From Cristatella mucedo (Eukaryota; Bryozoa; Phylactolaemata; Cristatellidae), in assembly GCA_009760855.2 (NCBI GenBank), contig WPIO01000191.1:344501-408500 (forward strand): 64,000 nucleotides of DNA. Reading direction: 5' to 3'. Of this stretch, positions 31,363 through 60,342 are shown piece after piece. The position numbers were made by a program, and so were the translations under genes. The notes beneath the pieces are model-generated. The model was not told the origin of the DNA. It saw only the letters and a program-made list of their open reading frames with translations, and ran no database searches. Positions within the stretch are counted from its first letter, which is position 1. Each line of letters opens with the position of its first letter.

Positions 31363-31606
31363 CAAGGGTCAAGGTCGATGCCGCTCGGCTGTACAGCAGA
31401 CAAGTCAAAGGAGCGAGGGCCAGGAAGTGCAAGCAGAAGCACCCAGAGAAGCAGCGCTCAAGTAGCTCAAGTACTAAGGGTCAAGGTCGATGCCGCTTGG
31501 CTGTACAGCAGACAAGTCAAAGGAGCGAGGGCCAGGAAGTGCAAGCCGAAGCGCCGAGAGAAGCAGCGCTCAAGCAACTCAAGTACCAAGGGTCAAGGCC
31601 GATGCA
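31363..31606 (+). repeat. 113-bp tandem duplication, 2.1 copies
   Basis: AAGGGTCAAGGTCGATGCCG begins at 31363 and 31476, and a partial third unit at 31588. The two full units differ at only a few positions. Confidence 0.93.
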
Positions 31607-31974
31607 AATAGACGGAGGCACGTCGAAGCAAGCGTTCGAGACCTAGTTTCCGGTAGCTGCGCAGCTTCGTCGGGGCGCCTAGCCCCGGTGTGAGGCCAAA
31701 ATAAGCGCGACGTGCGACCGCGACACACGAGTCTCTCACGACGACAGACGAGCCGCCGCCGCCGACGACGACGACGACGCTGCCGAGTTGCGTAGCAAGT
31801 GCCATAGCGCACACGCAGAAAGAGGCGGAAGGAGGAAGGAGGAAGGGAAGGATAGGCGGAAGGAGGAAGCGAGTTGCCAGCGCGGGCTCGACGGAATGAC
31901 GTCACGAGTGCCTGCACGGACGGACTGACCTTGGTACGGTAAAAAAAAGAAAATTTCGCGGCTGATTCAGCAGC

Positions 31975-32115
31975 CTCCTTTGTATAGCGACGGAGGTGCC
32001 TTTGCGGCCATCACTGCCGCTTGCAGCGGCTATAAGGAATCGCCCACCGCCGGACTCAAACCCACGACCTCGGCAACCGACGTCGTGAAAAGCAGCCGCC
32101 TTACTCAGGTGTGCC
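31975..32115 (-). mobile_element. SINE2 copy
   Basis: On plus: TTTGTATAGCGACGGAGG, CATCACTGCCGCTTGCAGCG, GGACTCAAACCCACGACCT (reversed B box). Upstream of GST-D. Confidence 0.7.
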
Positions 32116-32787
32116 GCCGCTATTTACACGTGCCAGCTCTTTGCAATATTACCTAGCCGAGGAGCAGCACCAATAATAATGCAAGAAAAGAATAGCAATA
32201 AGGAAACTTTAGAGCCGCCGGAAGAAAATTTGGAGCCAAATTTGGAGCAGCAGCCGAATGCCGTCTGCTCGAGCTTCCCGAGCCTTCGGTCAGAGCAGAC
32301 GGCTCGAGCAGCGATGGTTCAGTACGCCCGTCCGCTCGGGCTGTTTATCGACCGGATGTCGTCTCGAGCTCGGAGCCATGGCGAGCAGGCTCCGGGTCCC
32401 GAGCCATTCTTTATCGCAGACCCGGGCTCTCGGGCGGTGCTTCCGGCGAGACTTCTCGCGACGAAGCTAATCGCTGGAGCCGTCGACGACGAATTACAGA
32501 CTGCCTAGGCCGCTCGCAGGGCGTCGCGGCAAGACCGGAAACCTCGGGGCGGGCCGTCGGTCTTCGCTCTTCACGCCCACTTCCGGACCGCCTCCGCCGC
32601 CGCCGCTTATTCTCAATTGCCTGGACGCGAGAGCGGATGCTGTCCGACCTGTGCACCTCTCTATTCTCGGGAGGAAGCAAAGCAGGTGCGCCGGCGCGGG
32701 CCTGTGCTGCCGACCGGGCGCTCGCAGCGCCGCGAGCCGTCCAATCGCGGCAGCGGCGCGCCGCAGCTGCCGAGGTGACGTAGTTGA

Positions 32788-40860
<8,073 letters not shown>

Positions 40861-41329
40861 CTTTCCCGACGGCGATCTGCAGCTGCAGGCCGACGACGGT
40901 GCGACTCTTACGAGTCCACCGTCGCCGCGTCCCTGGGAACTTTCTGGACGAAGAACGTTCGGGACGTGAAACTGAAACGAGACGTGTAGAAACCTACCGC
41001 GAGAGGAACCCGCTGCAATGAAAAGAAGAGCGAGCGAAGAACTATTTCCGGTCGCTGCAAGGCTCGCTGTTGCAATGCAAGGCTCGCTGTTGAATTTTGT
41101 TGCGGTCGAATTAGTCACTTAGGAAGAGCTGCGATTAGCCGGGTGCCCTGCGGAGCACTTCAGTGAATGGTCAGCTAGTACGGCATTGTTTGCTCATCGT
41201 TTGCCAGGTCAGGCTCTGCTATAGGCACAGTAGCTATGGAAGGCTGTTCGACGAGGTCACCAGCGTCTGCTTATATTTACGTTAAATAAACATTGAAAGT
41301 TAAAGTAAACCACACTTGAAAGATGCAAG

Positions 41330-41430
41330 GCTATTGCGGTGGCCATCATGGCCGGAAGCGAGTTACAGACTTTCGGTTCGTACGAGCTGAAGGCTCTATC
41401 ACCGGAAGATTTCAATCTAGTTCGAGGAGC
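41330..41430 (-). mobile_element. LINE-A ORF relic
   Basis: Minus translation retains SSGDRAFSSYEPK and NSLPA. Followed on plus by a local tandem repeat at 41455-41540 (CTCTCGCGTGGCTTCGCGAG units). Confidence 0.6.
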
Positions 41431-41839
41431 GGCGAGGCATAATGTCGCGCTGCCTCTCGCGTGGCTTCGCGAGAAAGCCTCTCGCGCGGCTTCGCGAGAA
41501 ACCCTCTCGCGTGGCTTCGCTTCTCGTCGAGGCTTCGCGAAAAAAAGTAATCCTATAACTAATGAGGGCCTTGGCCTTGGCCCTGACCGAACGGGACGGA
41601 GTTTGTAATATTCGGGCGGGCGGTATGCGTGGGAGCTCACACAAACGGGATGACTGACAGAATGGCTCCGCGCGCGTCAGAGTTCTGCTGAGGTAGCTGC
41701 CTGTCGGTATCTCCGTTTACTGCTTTGCTCTTTACACATTCCGTACAGAAAGCATGCAGATTGCAATTTGAATTGCAATTGTTGATCATTTGTACATTGT
41801 CAGCACGCGAAGGACATTGCAAGCCTACTGCCCGAATGC

Positions 41840-42300
41840 TGTGAGCAATCTGTCAGGTGTTTTAGCTTCTTTTTAATTTAAATGTCCTGTCAGGGGGATG
41901 TCGTGACATCAGTCAGGAGTGAGTTCAAGGCTTTGCCGGGGAACGAACGAAAGGTTCGGTCTCCCATGAACTTGAAGTTGGAGAGAGAGGCATAGCTGAT
42001 CGATTTGAGTCAGAGGGTCGGTTGGTACGCTGGCCGAAACGTGGTCAAAAGAGTTGCGATAAGTAGAAAAGCTGAAAAAGGAGAATGGAAAGAGGGACCA
42101 AAGAGAATGAGAGTGACAGAACGTCGAAGTCGATACGGAGCCACTGGATGGAAAGCCGGTACAAGTTAGCGAGAAACAGTGGTGTACTATGGCGACTACG
42201 TCTCTAACGACAGACAAGCCTGGCTGTAGTGTTTTGGAGTCAGAGGTCACGTTAGAGTAGGATGCTACCGGAGATGCGATAGCCGAGACCATTTTGATGT
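41840..42300 (-). mobile_element. LINE-A-related ORF relic, rearranged
   Basis: Order of matches to the intact copy at 54280-54900 is kept (GTTTTAGCTTCTTTTTAA, GACAGACAAGCCTGGCTG, CCGGAGATGCGATAGCCGAG), with an unrelated insert-like block at 41975-42080 that also occurs at 47535-47640. Confidence 0.5.
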
Positions 42301-43049
42301 TTAGGTGCTTATCCCATAACAGTCGGTTGTGCCGTAATTTTAAATTTAGACAGGTGTTGCTGCCATTTAAGCGCAAAAGTTACTAATTCGAAACTAGCGC
42401 CGTAGGTGCTTATCATAACTTGCCAATTAATCTTCGTGTGAGCAGCGGTTTGTTCGACCCGACGCAAGCCACCTCTGCGGGTGAGCATGGCGACTTCCTG
42501 GGAATTTTTATCTAATCCAGCCTTCCGTATTAGAGCCTGGGGCTGTGGACTGAACTAAGTTGGCCATCAATCTACACTGCTTCCTTAGTGTAAGCGCCGA
42601 GTTCGGGGCGGGGAATTCAGTTGAATTTTTTAATTTTATTTTTAACTAAATTGTTAATAAATTTTTTAATTCCCTCACTAATTCGGCTTAATACAGTGCC
42701 TTCGTCAAGGAGGGAAGCCGATATTTTACAAACGCTGCCAAGGTACGGCCGCCCATCGTTGCCGGCTGCGTACCGAACGCTACCGAGTGCATCGGAGCAG
42801 CGCCGTCTACCTACGCGTCGCCGCGCGCTAAGATACAAGGTTCAGGCATCCGTGTCCTCTGTCGTGTGCGTCGGCTTGGACTGGCACCGTTACTACGAGT
42901 GCTTTCCTCGTGCATACGGTTAGAACGGCGCTCGTCTGCCATCGGCTCGACGCCTGGCAAGCTGCGCCGCAGCCGCCGAACACTTCCGCTAGGGAAACTC
43001 TCGCGTCGCGGAGGTACTTTCGTCGACTTCCGGATACCTGCGTCTAGCC

Positions 43050-46000
43050 ATGCAGGGCCTCGTCGAGCGGGGCCTCACGCGAGCCCACTACGCGTCGTCG
43101 TCGATCGGATTGAAGGAGAAGCTCGCCAAGTTCGCGGCCGCGCTCGCCTTCCTAAGCGCGCTTCCCTACCTGCACATAGGTGGGCGCGGCGCGCGCGTGT
43201 CGTCTTGCCGCGTGCGCAGCAGTTGTCGCCCCATCGAATCATCTGTGGCCGACCTGCGCCGGCTACCAGTCAAGCAGCGCATCGACTTCAAGGTTCTGTC
43301 ACTCGCTTTATTCTCTTGCTCCAGCATGACCAGCGGAACTCTGCACGGCAAATGTAAAGTGCCTAGAAGGAGTTCTCTGAGGGCGCTCTACACACATATT
43401 ATTATTATTATTATTATTATTATCATTATAAACCAATTCCCCACTAGGTAGGTCAGCATCGCACCACCCGCTCTTCTGAATCGATTCGTTTATGCGCAGT
43501 ACGAAACCGGAAACCTTTGGAGACCAGCGCGCCTTTAGTTCGTATGCTTCCAAAGCCCGGAACTCACTCCCGACTGACGTCACGACATACTCTGACTTGA
43601 CATTTGAAACGTTGAATACGTACCCATTTATCGCAGCATTTAGTGAGTCCTCATGATTCGTACGGTGTGTGCTTATGCGTGCTGACACTGCGCATGCTGC
43701 CCCACTGACCCATATTTGCATGCGAATATCCGTCTGTAACGCCACAAATCCGCAAAGACTGTAGGTGCTACCCACGAGAGTTTGTATAGTGCCCTCAAAG
43801 CGTAAACGGGTTTCGGTATGGATTCGGTAGCCAAAGGACTTCCATCTCACGCAAAAAGAGAAAGTGAGAGGCGCAGCTCAGCTCAAGGAGGGCTGTCAAG
43901 GAAGTGTGTAGCATGGAAGTAGCAGCTCAGGACGGCTGGAAAAAGAACGTGCCGCAGTCGGCAGCAGGAGAGTAGACGTCGTTGCGTAGGCACTGTGGAA
44001 GCGAGTGTTCCACAGTGCCTAGGACCTGCAGAGCAAAAGCTTCCGTCGCCAACGGTCTCTAGGCAGAGGAACGGAACCGCTAATTTATTGTAAATAGCTG
44101 GTTTGGCCAAGTGGTTAAGGTGCTCGCCCGACCAATGTCTGACCGAGGTCGTGGGGTCGAGCCCCGTGGCATATGTGAAGCGCCTGAATAGATATTAACT
44201 TATCTTAGGGCGCTATACAAATGAATTATATATCCAATTTCCAATCGAGGACTTGAGGAGGCTAAAACTGGTACAGCAGTTCAGTTAGGTGTGAAGGATC
44301 CCAGCTGTGGAGGGTCTTGTGGGTCAGCGTAAGAACTCTACTCTGTATCCATTGGCAAGATATCAACCTATATCACCTGGCAGCCATACAAGCTCGTTGG
44401 GCAAAGGAGACACGGGGTCAAACCTCTCGGATTTGACTTGAACTTGCACTAACCTTGCCTAAGCTAGCCTTGCAGCCACATTCACCACCAGCTGCAGCGG
44501 CCTAGAGGCCACCGTGGAAGGCAATAATCCTAATCTCTGATAGAGATCAGCAGACGTAATAGCTAAGTGTGGAAGCAGTCTTCTTAACGGAGCTTTCAAA
44601 ATTTGGACGCTGTCGAAGACGACACCTAAATTACGAGCAGAAAACGACGGTCGCACAACACTTATCACCTATTAGAAGATCCAAGCCTTCTAGTCCAGCC
44701 ACATGCACTTGAGGTGTTGTATGAGTAGCAGCTCTGATGCATGGTGCTTGTTGACATTATGCATGCTATCATTTAACCATATGATCAGGCTTTTTTTTTA
44801 CAGCACATGTAAAGTACCTAGAAAGAGATTCTCTGAGTGCTGTACAAAATTATTATTTATTGCTGCCCATGCCTGCAGCCACTGCATGCAGGCAGCTGGC
44901 CAGTCCGGCGGCAGTTCACTCAGTAAGGCGACACCTACATTTTGAGCACGATGACGGTTGCACAACTGCATCGCCTATAAGAGGAGCAAAGCCGTCCATG
45001 TGACTCGTCCTTTACGTGCTTATGCGTGGTGACACTGTTGCATGCTGCCACTAACAGCACTTGCATGCTGACCCTGTGCATGTCACCACTAACCGTGTTA
45101 TTAATGTTGTTCAATGTTGTTCATCAAGCATGATACCACTCACCATTCGAATGCGTTTCCTTTGCTACAAATGTAAAGTGCCTAGAAAGAGATTGAGTTC
45201 TCTGAGGGCACTTTAACAAGTGTATAATTATTATTATTATTATTCTAGTCCAGCTACGCGGTGTTCTATGAGTAGCAGTTTCGTTTCGTCGTGACATAGT
45301 TAAGGATGCACGGCGACCCTGTGCATGCCACCTCTAACCGTGTTATACTTGTTGACATTGTGCACGCTACCACTATCCGTACAATCATGCTTTTTCCTTT
45401 ACAGCATGCGTAAAGTGTTAGGGAGACCAAATGTACTATTATAGTTAAACAAATATTGTATTATAATTATAGTTAAACAAATGTATTATTATAGTTATTA
45501 TTATTATTATTATTATCATTACTGCTCAAGCCTACAGCCACTGCATGCCGCGTGTGGCCACATGGTCTGGCGCGGTGCCCCATGCCGCAGCGTCACCGTC
45601 CACTTGCAGGCGTCGCCTTCAGGTACGTAGCGCCGGTGAAACCGGCCGTGTCGCGCAGCGACTGCAGCTGCTCGTGCTTCGACACGATATTCAGAGGTAG
45701 ATATTCGTGCGCGCGCCAGCTCCTTCCGCCGCACGTTACACAGCAGCGGCGGCTCGGCGCTGCCTCTGCAGCTGCTGCTGTCGCTCGCGTGCGCGCACTT
45801 GCTCCGCTTGCACTGGCCGCCGCCGCCTCGCAGGCTCCTACGAGCATCCGCCGAGCGGCTACAAGCACGTGTACGTCAACGCCACGGTGCAGGCGTGGAA
45901 GATCTGGACGCTCACCGTGCTCGTCCTGCTGCTGTCGTACGAGGCCGCCAAGCGCGTCGTCGGGCTGGCGCTGCGCGGGCGCCTGCGCCGCTCCGCCGCC

Positions 46001-46459
46001 GCGCTCGTGGCGCTCGGCGTCTACCCGCACTACTACTCCTGGTGGATCTACTTCAACTACTACAACGAGGACTTCTACGAGCAGTGGTGGCACCAGCTCT
46101 TCTTCACCGTCACCGAGCTGGCCGTCACCGGCGCGGCGCTCGCCCTGTGCGACGCCGACCGGCAGCCGGCCACGTGGCAGCTGCTGGCCGTCGGCGGCAC
46201 GAGCTGCGCGCACCTCGTCATCGGCGGCGTCGACCAGTTCGTGGCCAACGTGCTGCTCGGCGAGGGCCTCGACTTCCAGGTGGCGCGCGACGTCGGCCTC
46301 TCGCTGCCCGACCTCGCCGGCGTGGGCGTGTCGCTGCTCGAGCTGAGGCGGCTGGCTCGCGCTCGGCGCGTGCCGCTCAGCTCCGTGCTGCACAAGGAAG
46401 AGATCGCGCTCACGCTCGTGCTCGTCACAGTCAGCTGCCTCCTCGTGCGCAACCTCTGA
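43050..46459 (+). CDS. Conserved-looking multi-pass membrane protein of unknown function (2 exons)
   Basis: Exons 43050-43179 and 45834-46459 join in phase (one base plus two) to give 251 residues. Donor is GTGGGC; the acceptor has a CCGCCGCCTCGCAG tract. I do not recognise the family. Hydrophobic segments lie at about residues 28-43, 66-82, 132-147, 165-190 and the last 20 residues, so four or five passes are likely. Between the second and third is a striking aromatic block at residues 107-134, beginning YPHYYSWW and continuing with several Tyr, Phe and Trp, then HQLFFTVTEL. The N-terminal ATG has an acceptable context (GCCATGC). GC content and third-position bias are very high, which creates a 432-codon antisense open frame that I do not believe. 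The 2.65-kb intron is packed with nested retrotransposons. The gene converges on the USP38-like gene. Alternative: an additional small exon within the intron cannot be excluded. Confidence 0.72.
43215..43720 (+). mobile_element. LINE-A copy, interrupted by a nested tail-type insertion
   Basis: C-terminal ORF (CTACCAGTCAAGCAGCGCATC) runs to about 43325, is broken by a short (ATT)n-ended piece (43326-43432), then resumes in order (GCATCGCACCACCCGCTCTTC) and runs into 3' UTR. In the membrane-protein intron. Confidence 0.8.
43326..43432 (+). mobile_element. Nested LINE-A-type 3' tail insertion
   Basis: GGCAAATGTAAAGTGCCTAG, GGAGTTCTCTGAGGGCGC and (ATT)n: a minimal, heavily 5'-truncated copy inside another LINE-A. 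Confidence 0.75.
43725..44700 (-). mobile_element. LINE-B copy with nested SINE1
   Basis: Left end matches 2947 and 57515 (CCGTCTGTAAC, ATTCGGTAGCCAA). Minus translation gives ETVGDGSFCSAGPRH (C-terminal ORF) and, further in, ARNLGVVFDS and SRPLQLVVNVAARLA, both typical of the region after the RT domain in CR1/L2-type LINEs. SINE1 interrupts it at 44095-44235. Confidence 0.75.
44095..44235 (+). mobile_element. SINE1 copy inside LINE-B
   Basis: The best SINE1: TTTGGCCAAGTGGTTAAGGT (A box, nearly identical to tRNA-Ser/Leu), GGTCGTGGGGTCGAGCCCC (B box), and the tail AGCGCCTGAATAGATATTAA ending GGGCGCTATACAAATGAA. Length about 140 bp. Confidence 0.85.
44725..44858 (+). mobile_element. LINE-A 3' end
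   Basis: TTGACATTATGCATGCTATC, CACATGTAAAGTACCTAG, shortened tail stem and ATT tail; nested in LINE-B sequence. Confidence 0.75.
45000..45245 (+). mobile_element. LINE-A 3' end
   Basis: GTGACTCGTCCTTTACGTGC, GCATGTCACCACTAACCGTG, AAATGTAAAGTGCCTAG, tail stem and (ATT)n; splits the LINE-B segment AGCAAAGCCGTC / CTAGTCCAGC. Confidence 0.85.
45290..45515 (+). mobile_element. LINE-A 3' end (diverged)
   Basis: CACGGCGACCCTGTGCATGCC, TGACATTGTGCACGCTACC, TTACAGCATGCGTAAAGTG, then a duplicated TAGTTAAACAAAT segment and (ATT)n. Confidence 0.75.
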
Positions 46460-48515
46460 TCCCCGTCGTCTTTCGGCGGCAGCAGCAGCAGCAGCCATGG
46501 ACCACACGTCGGAGGAAAGGGGGGGGGGAGAGGCAACCCTGCTGCTCCTGCCGCTGCAGGTGTGGGCTTCGCCATTAAGTGGACTCGCCATTCCCCCCCC
46601 AGCCTTTGATGCGAGCTCGCCGGGCCGGATCGGCGGCCATAGCCGGAAGGGGGGCCTAATAGGCCTTTCAGTGCTGGCACAGGACTCGAGCCCCGTTGCT
46701 GCCGCTGCTTCGAGGAGGAGGAGAGATCTCGGCGGTGGATCGTCGAGTGTGCAATGCCAAGTCATTCCCCGAACACCAGCGGCCAGTGTGCGAACCGGAA
46801 GCCGTTTATGCTTTCGGTACACCCTCAAACACGAAACCGGATTTCGCGGCTTTGAGGAGTAACAGTCGGTGGCATGAAGCACAGCAAGCAATCGAGAAAG
46901 CCCTCGACCTTGAATAGCTATTTATTTTAAAGAATAGCTCTACTTAATCGCCGAAGGTCGCACCTGACCACGGCAGGCTGACCTGAAGGGCCCGATTTCC
47001 GCCGATAATGTTGTCACGGTGAGGAGAATTGTGGTCTTTTTTTTATAGGAAATTCGTGACGATGGTCCCTCTAATATAAATTGTATATATATATAATATA
47101 ATATAAATATAAATTGAGCTCTCTCACTCAAGACGACCGTGGCTGCCAACGCTGTGCACGGCAATCTTCTTTAAAAACCACACAACAAACAATCGATGCA
47201 GAACCACTATCAGTAGAGCCGCTCTGTTTTCACCTGTCGAAAATTAAAAAAAGAATTAAAATTAAATTAAAAAAATTAAAATTAAAAGAAAATCAGCAAT
47301 TGAGAAGGGAAATTGTGGTTGATCAATGAATACTTGCTAAATGGTTGCTACTAATTTGTTAGGGCTACATCGGTCATTGCTATCAAGCCACAAGAGGTGG
47401 CTAGACAATTGTGGCACTCACAGTTATACACTGACCAACCGATGACTTTTAGGTATTCTCTCTGAATTTTTTATCAAGGTTTGACCGAAACCATTAATGG
47501 TCTCAGCATGATGCTTCGAAAGGGACGACAAAAACTTTAAGATGGAGGCGTAGCTGATCGGTTTGAGTCAGAGGATCGGTTGGTACTCTGACCAAAACCT
47601 GGTAACCTCGAGTAGTTGCGAAAGGTAGGCTGGAAAAAGAGAATGGAAGAACCGAAGCAACTTCAAGGCTATCGGCCCTGCCTGCTGCAGGAAAGATTGC
47701 TCGTTGCAGAACTAACTCACGACTGGGTAAAAGAAGTGCAGAGACCTTATTTAAAAAGGATTACCTTATCAAATTGTTGTCGATCGACTCTGAGAGATGT
47801 AGGAAATCCTTCAGGAACGTCCTAATTCAGATTTTATTAGGTCTATATAAAGCCACTGCAGTGTTGAATCTCGGGATTGCAATTTCTATTTTAAACCTGA
47901 CTGGAACTAACAGACGTGCTAGACATCTAGATAGGTATATTTAGCTTACCCGTGTCTTGTGATGAATACGCAATGACCAAGAGTTGCTGTGTTGGCAAAA
48001 GGCTATGCTGCAAAGGCCAGAGGTTGCGCCACCTTGTGGGCAGCACAGGTGATGCCTCGGTCGCTTGCTGAGAATACCAATGGAGACGGCAATCGAGGGG
48101 CCGTCTGTATGGGTATCGGCCTAGATGCAATGGCGACAGCTGCAGCGTTTCTAGGCCGATTAGCGCATAAGGAATAAGGAATGTTCATGGATCAAGTCAT
48201 CTGTGTCACGGCATGACAGGGGCAGGCAGCTGCCAACCATCGCAGTCTGGGCAGCAGCAGCAGGGTTGTATGCGGTCACACGAAGTAGTGAAAAGGTAGG
48301 GGGCCCTGTGGATCGGCTCTGCCGGATGTGTCGAGCCAAGTCGTGCCAGATCATGACGCATGCTAACAGTTGACACATAGTTTTACTCCATCCTATAGTG
48401 GCCATCGATGCTGCAGCAAATGCTCGGTGAGCAGCTCTGCCTGGCCAGCACTGGCCACGTGCCACGTTCGGCCCCCTCGCGACAAAAGGTGCCTCTGACG
48501 GCGGCCGCAGCTTGA
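46460..48515. other. Convergent intergenic DNA
   Basis: 3' side of the membrane-protein gene and of the USP38-like gene. Contains C/G runs, an A+T-rich stretch near 47090-47290 and a block (47535-47640) shared with 41975-42080. No gene seen. Confidence 0.5.
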
Positions 48516-59246
<10,731 letters not shown>

Positions 59247-60033
59247 CTGGGTACTGTGCTCGGCATTAAGAATATGGAACGCGGAGGTAAAAGCTGAACA
59301 GCACAGCTGAGCAACACCACGACAGTGGGCAGCTAGATTGCAGCTACCGCTATCTGCAATTTCGTGCCTAAACCTTGTGCATGCCTAAACCATAAACGTG
59401 AGTCTGTGCCTATGTGAGCACGTGCACGTAGCCATCAGTATTATTACTAATTATAATATTATTAAAATGATTTGCAATGTCGCAGATAAACAGTCTGGCA
59501 TGTTTATAGTTTAGATTTAGGTGTGTGGCACGGCAATTTATGGCTTCAAGTTTAGGCGGCAATGGCATGCTTGCGGTGTAAGATTTTATGGCTTCACAGC
59601 CGTGTGGTGGATTTGGGTTTATAGGGCTTTGCAAAATATTAAATATATAACATCAATAATTGAAATAATAATAATGGCTATGTGCACGTGCTCACACAGG
59701 CACGTAGCCATTGTTAATATTCTTTTAACTCATTAGTACTACTAATTTAATTACTAGCAATGTCAAAAAAACAGCACGCAAATGCCGAATTGCAAAATTA
59801 TGCAATGAGCAAACCAAAAACAGCTTATCCTCCGAGCAGCCTAGATGACATACTTTTCATCATTGCCGAGCCGTCTTGAGGCTCTCTCCCTCCTCAGCCT
59901 AACAAACCCTAGGCAGCCTCTGGGCTGCTGCATCGGGCTCGGGTTAAAACCTACGCGACACGTCGCCTGCGGCCGGCCGGCCGCCGCTCTCAGCTGGACG
60001 TGCGGGTAAGCCCGGGCGTCGGCGGCGCAGCTC

Positions 60034-60100
60034 GGAGGAGGAGGAGGAGGAGGAGGAGGAGGAGGAGGAGGAGGAGAAGGAGAAGGAGGAGGAGGAGGAG
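60034..60100. repeat. (GGA)n tract in CpG-rich promoter DNA
   Basis: About 20 GAG/AGG units with two GAAG interruptions. Confidence 0.97.
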
Positions 60101-60297
60101 AGCGCGGGCGTCGGGGGGAGCGTCTTTCCGTCACTCGCGTCCCTCGCCTCGAGCCCCCAAAGCGGATGCGCTGACGCGGCGTGTCCGCAGCGAGCCGGGC
60201 GCTCGGCGCGAGAGTCTCCTCCGCGGCGGCGCGCGAGTCCGCTGCTTCGCCTCGCGAGGCCGGCGGCGCACTGAGCTCAGGGCGCCGAGCGTCTTAC

Positions 60298-60342
60298 GTC
60301 GAACGTCGCCGGGCTCGTGTACTTTATCATGGCGGCGGCCAT
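60298..60342 (-). CDS. USP38: Candidate first coding exon of the USP38-like gene
   Basis: Exon 59065-59246 starts in phase 0 after an acceptor (ACCCAG) and aligns with the very N terminus of USP38, but has no in-frame ATG, so a short upstream exon is required. In the CpG-rich DNA 1 kb upstream there is GAAATGG at 60342 opening a 15-codon frame (MAAAMIKYTSPATFD) that ends at a GTAAGA donor in phase 0. This fits the need exactly, but such short exons arise by chance. Confidence 0.35.

Larger units (their letters stand above)
40861..43049. other. Intergenic DNA between GST-D and the membrane-protein gene
   Basis: LINE relics only; the last 300 bp are CpG-rich and may be the promoter of the membrane-protein gene. 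Confidence 0.5.

Noticed and set aside
31363-31606. CRISPR-like array
   Set aside because: Tandem units without spacers in a eukaryotic genome; same for other tandem repeats here.
45593-46891. 432-codon open frame on minus
   Set aside because: It is antisense to the membrane-protein exon; strong GC at third codon positions creates such shadows, and the product has no family motif.
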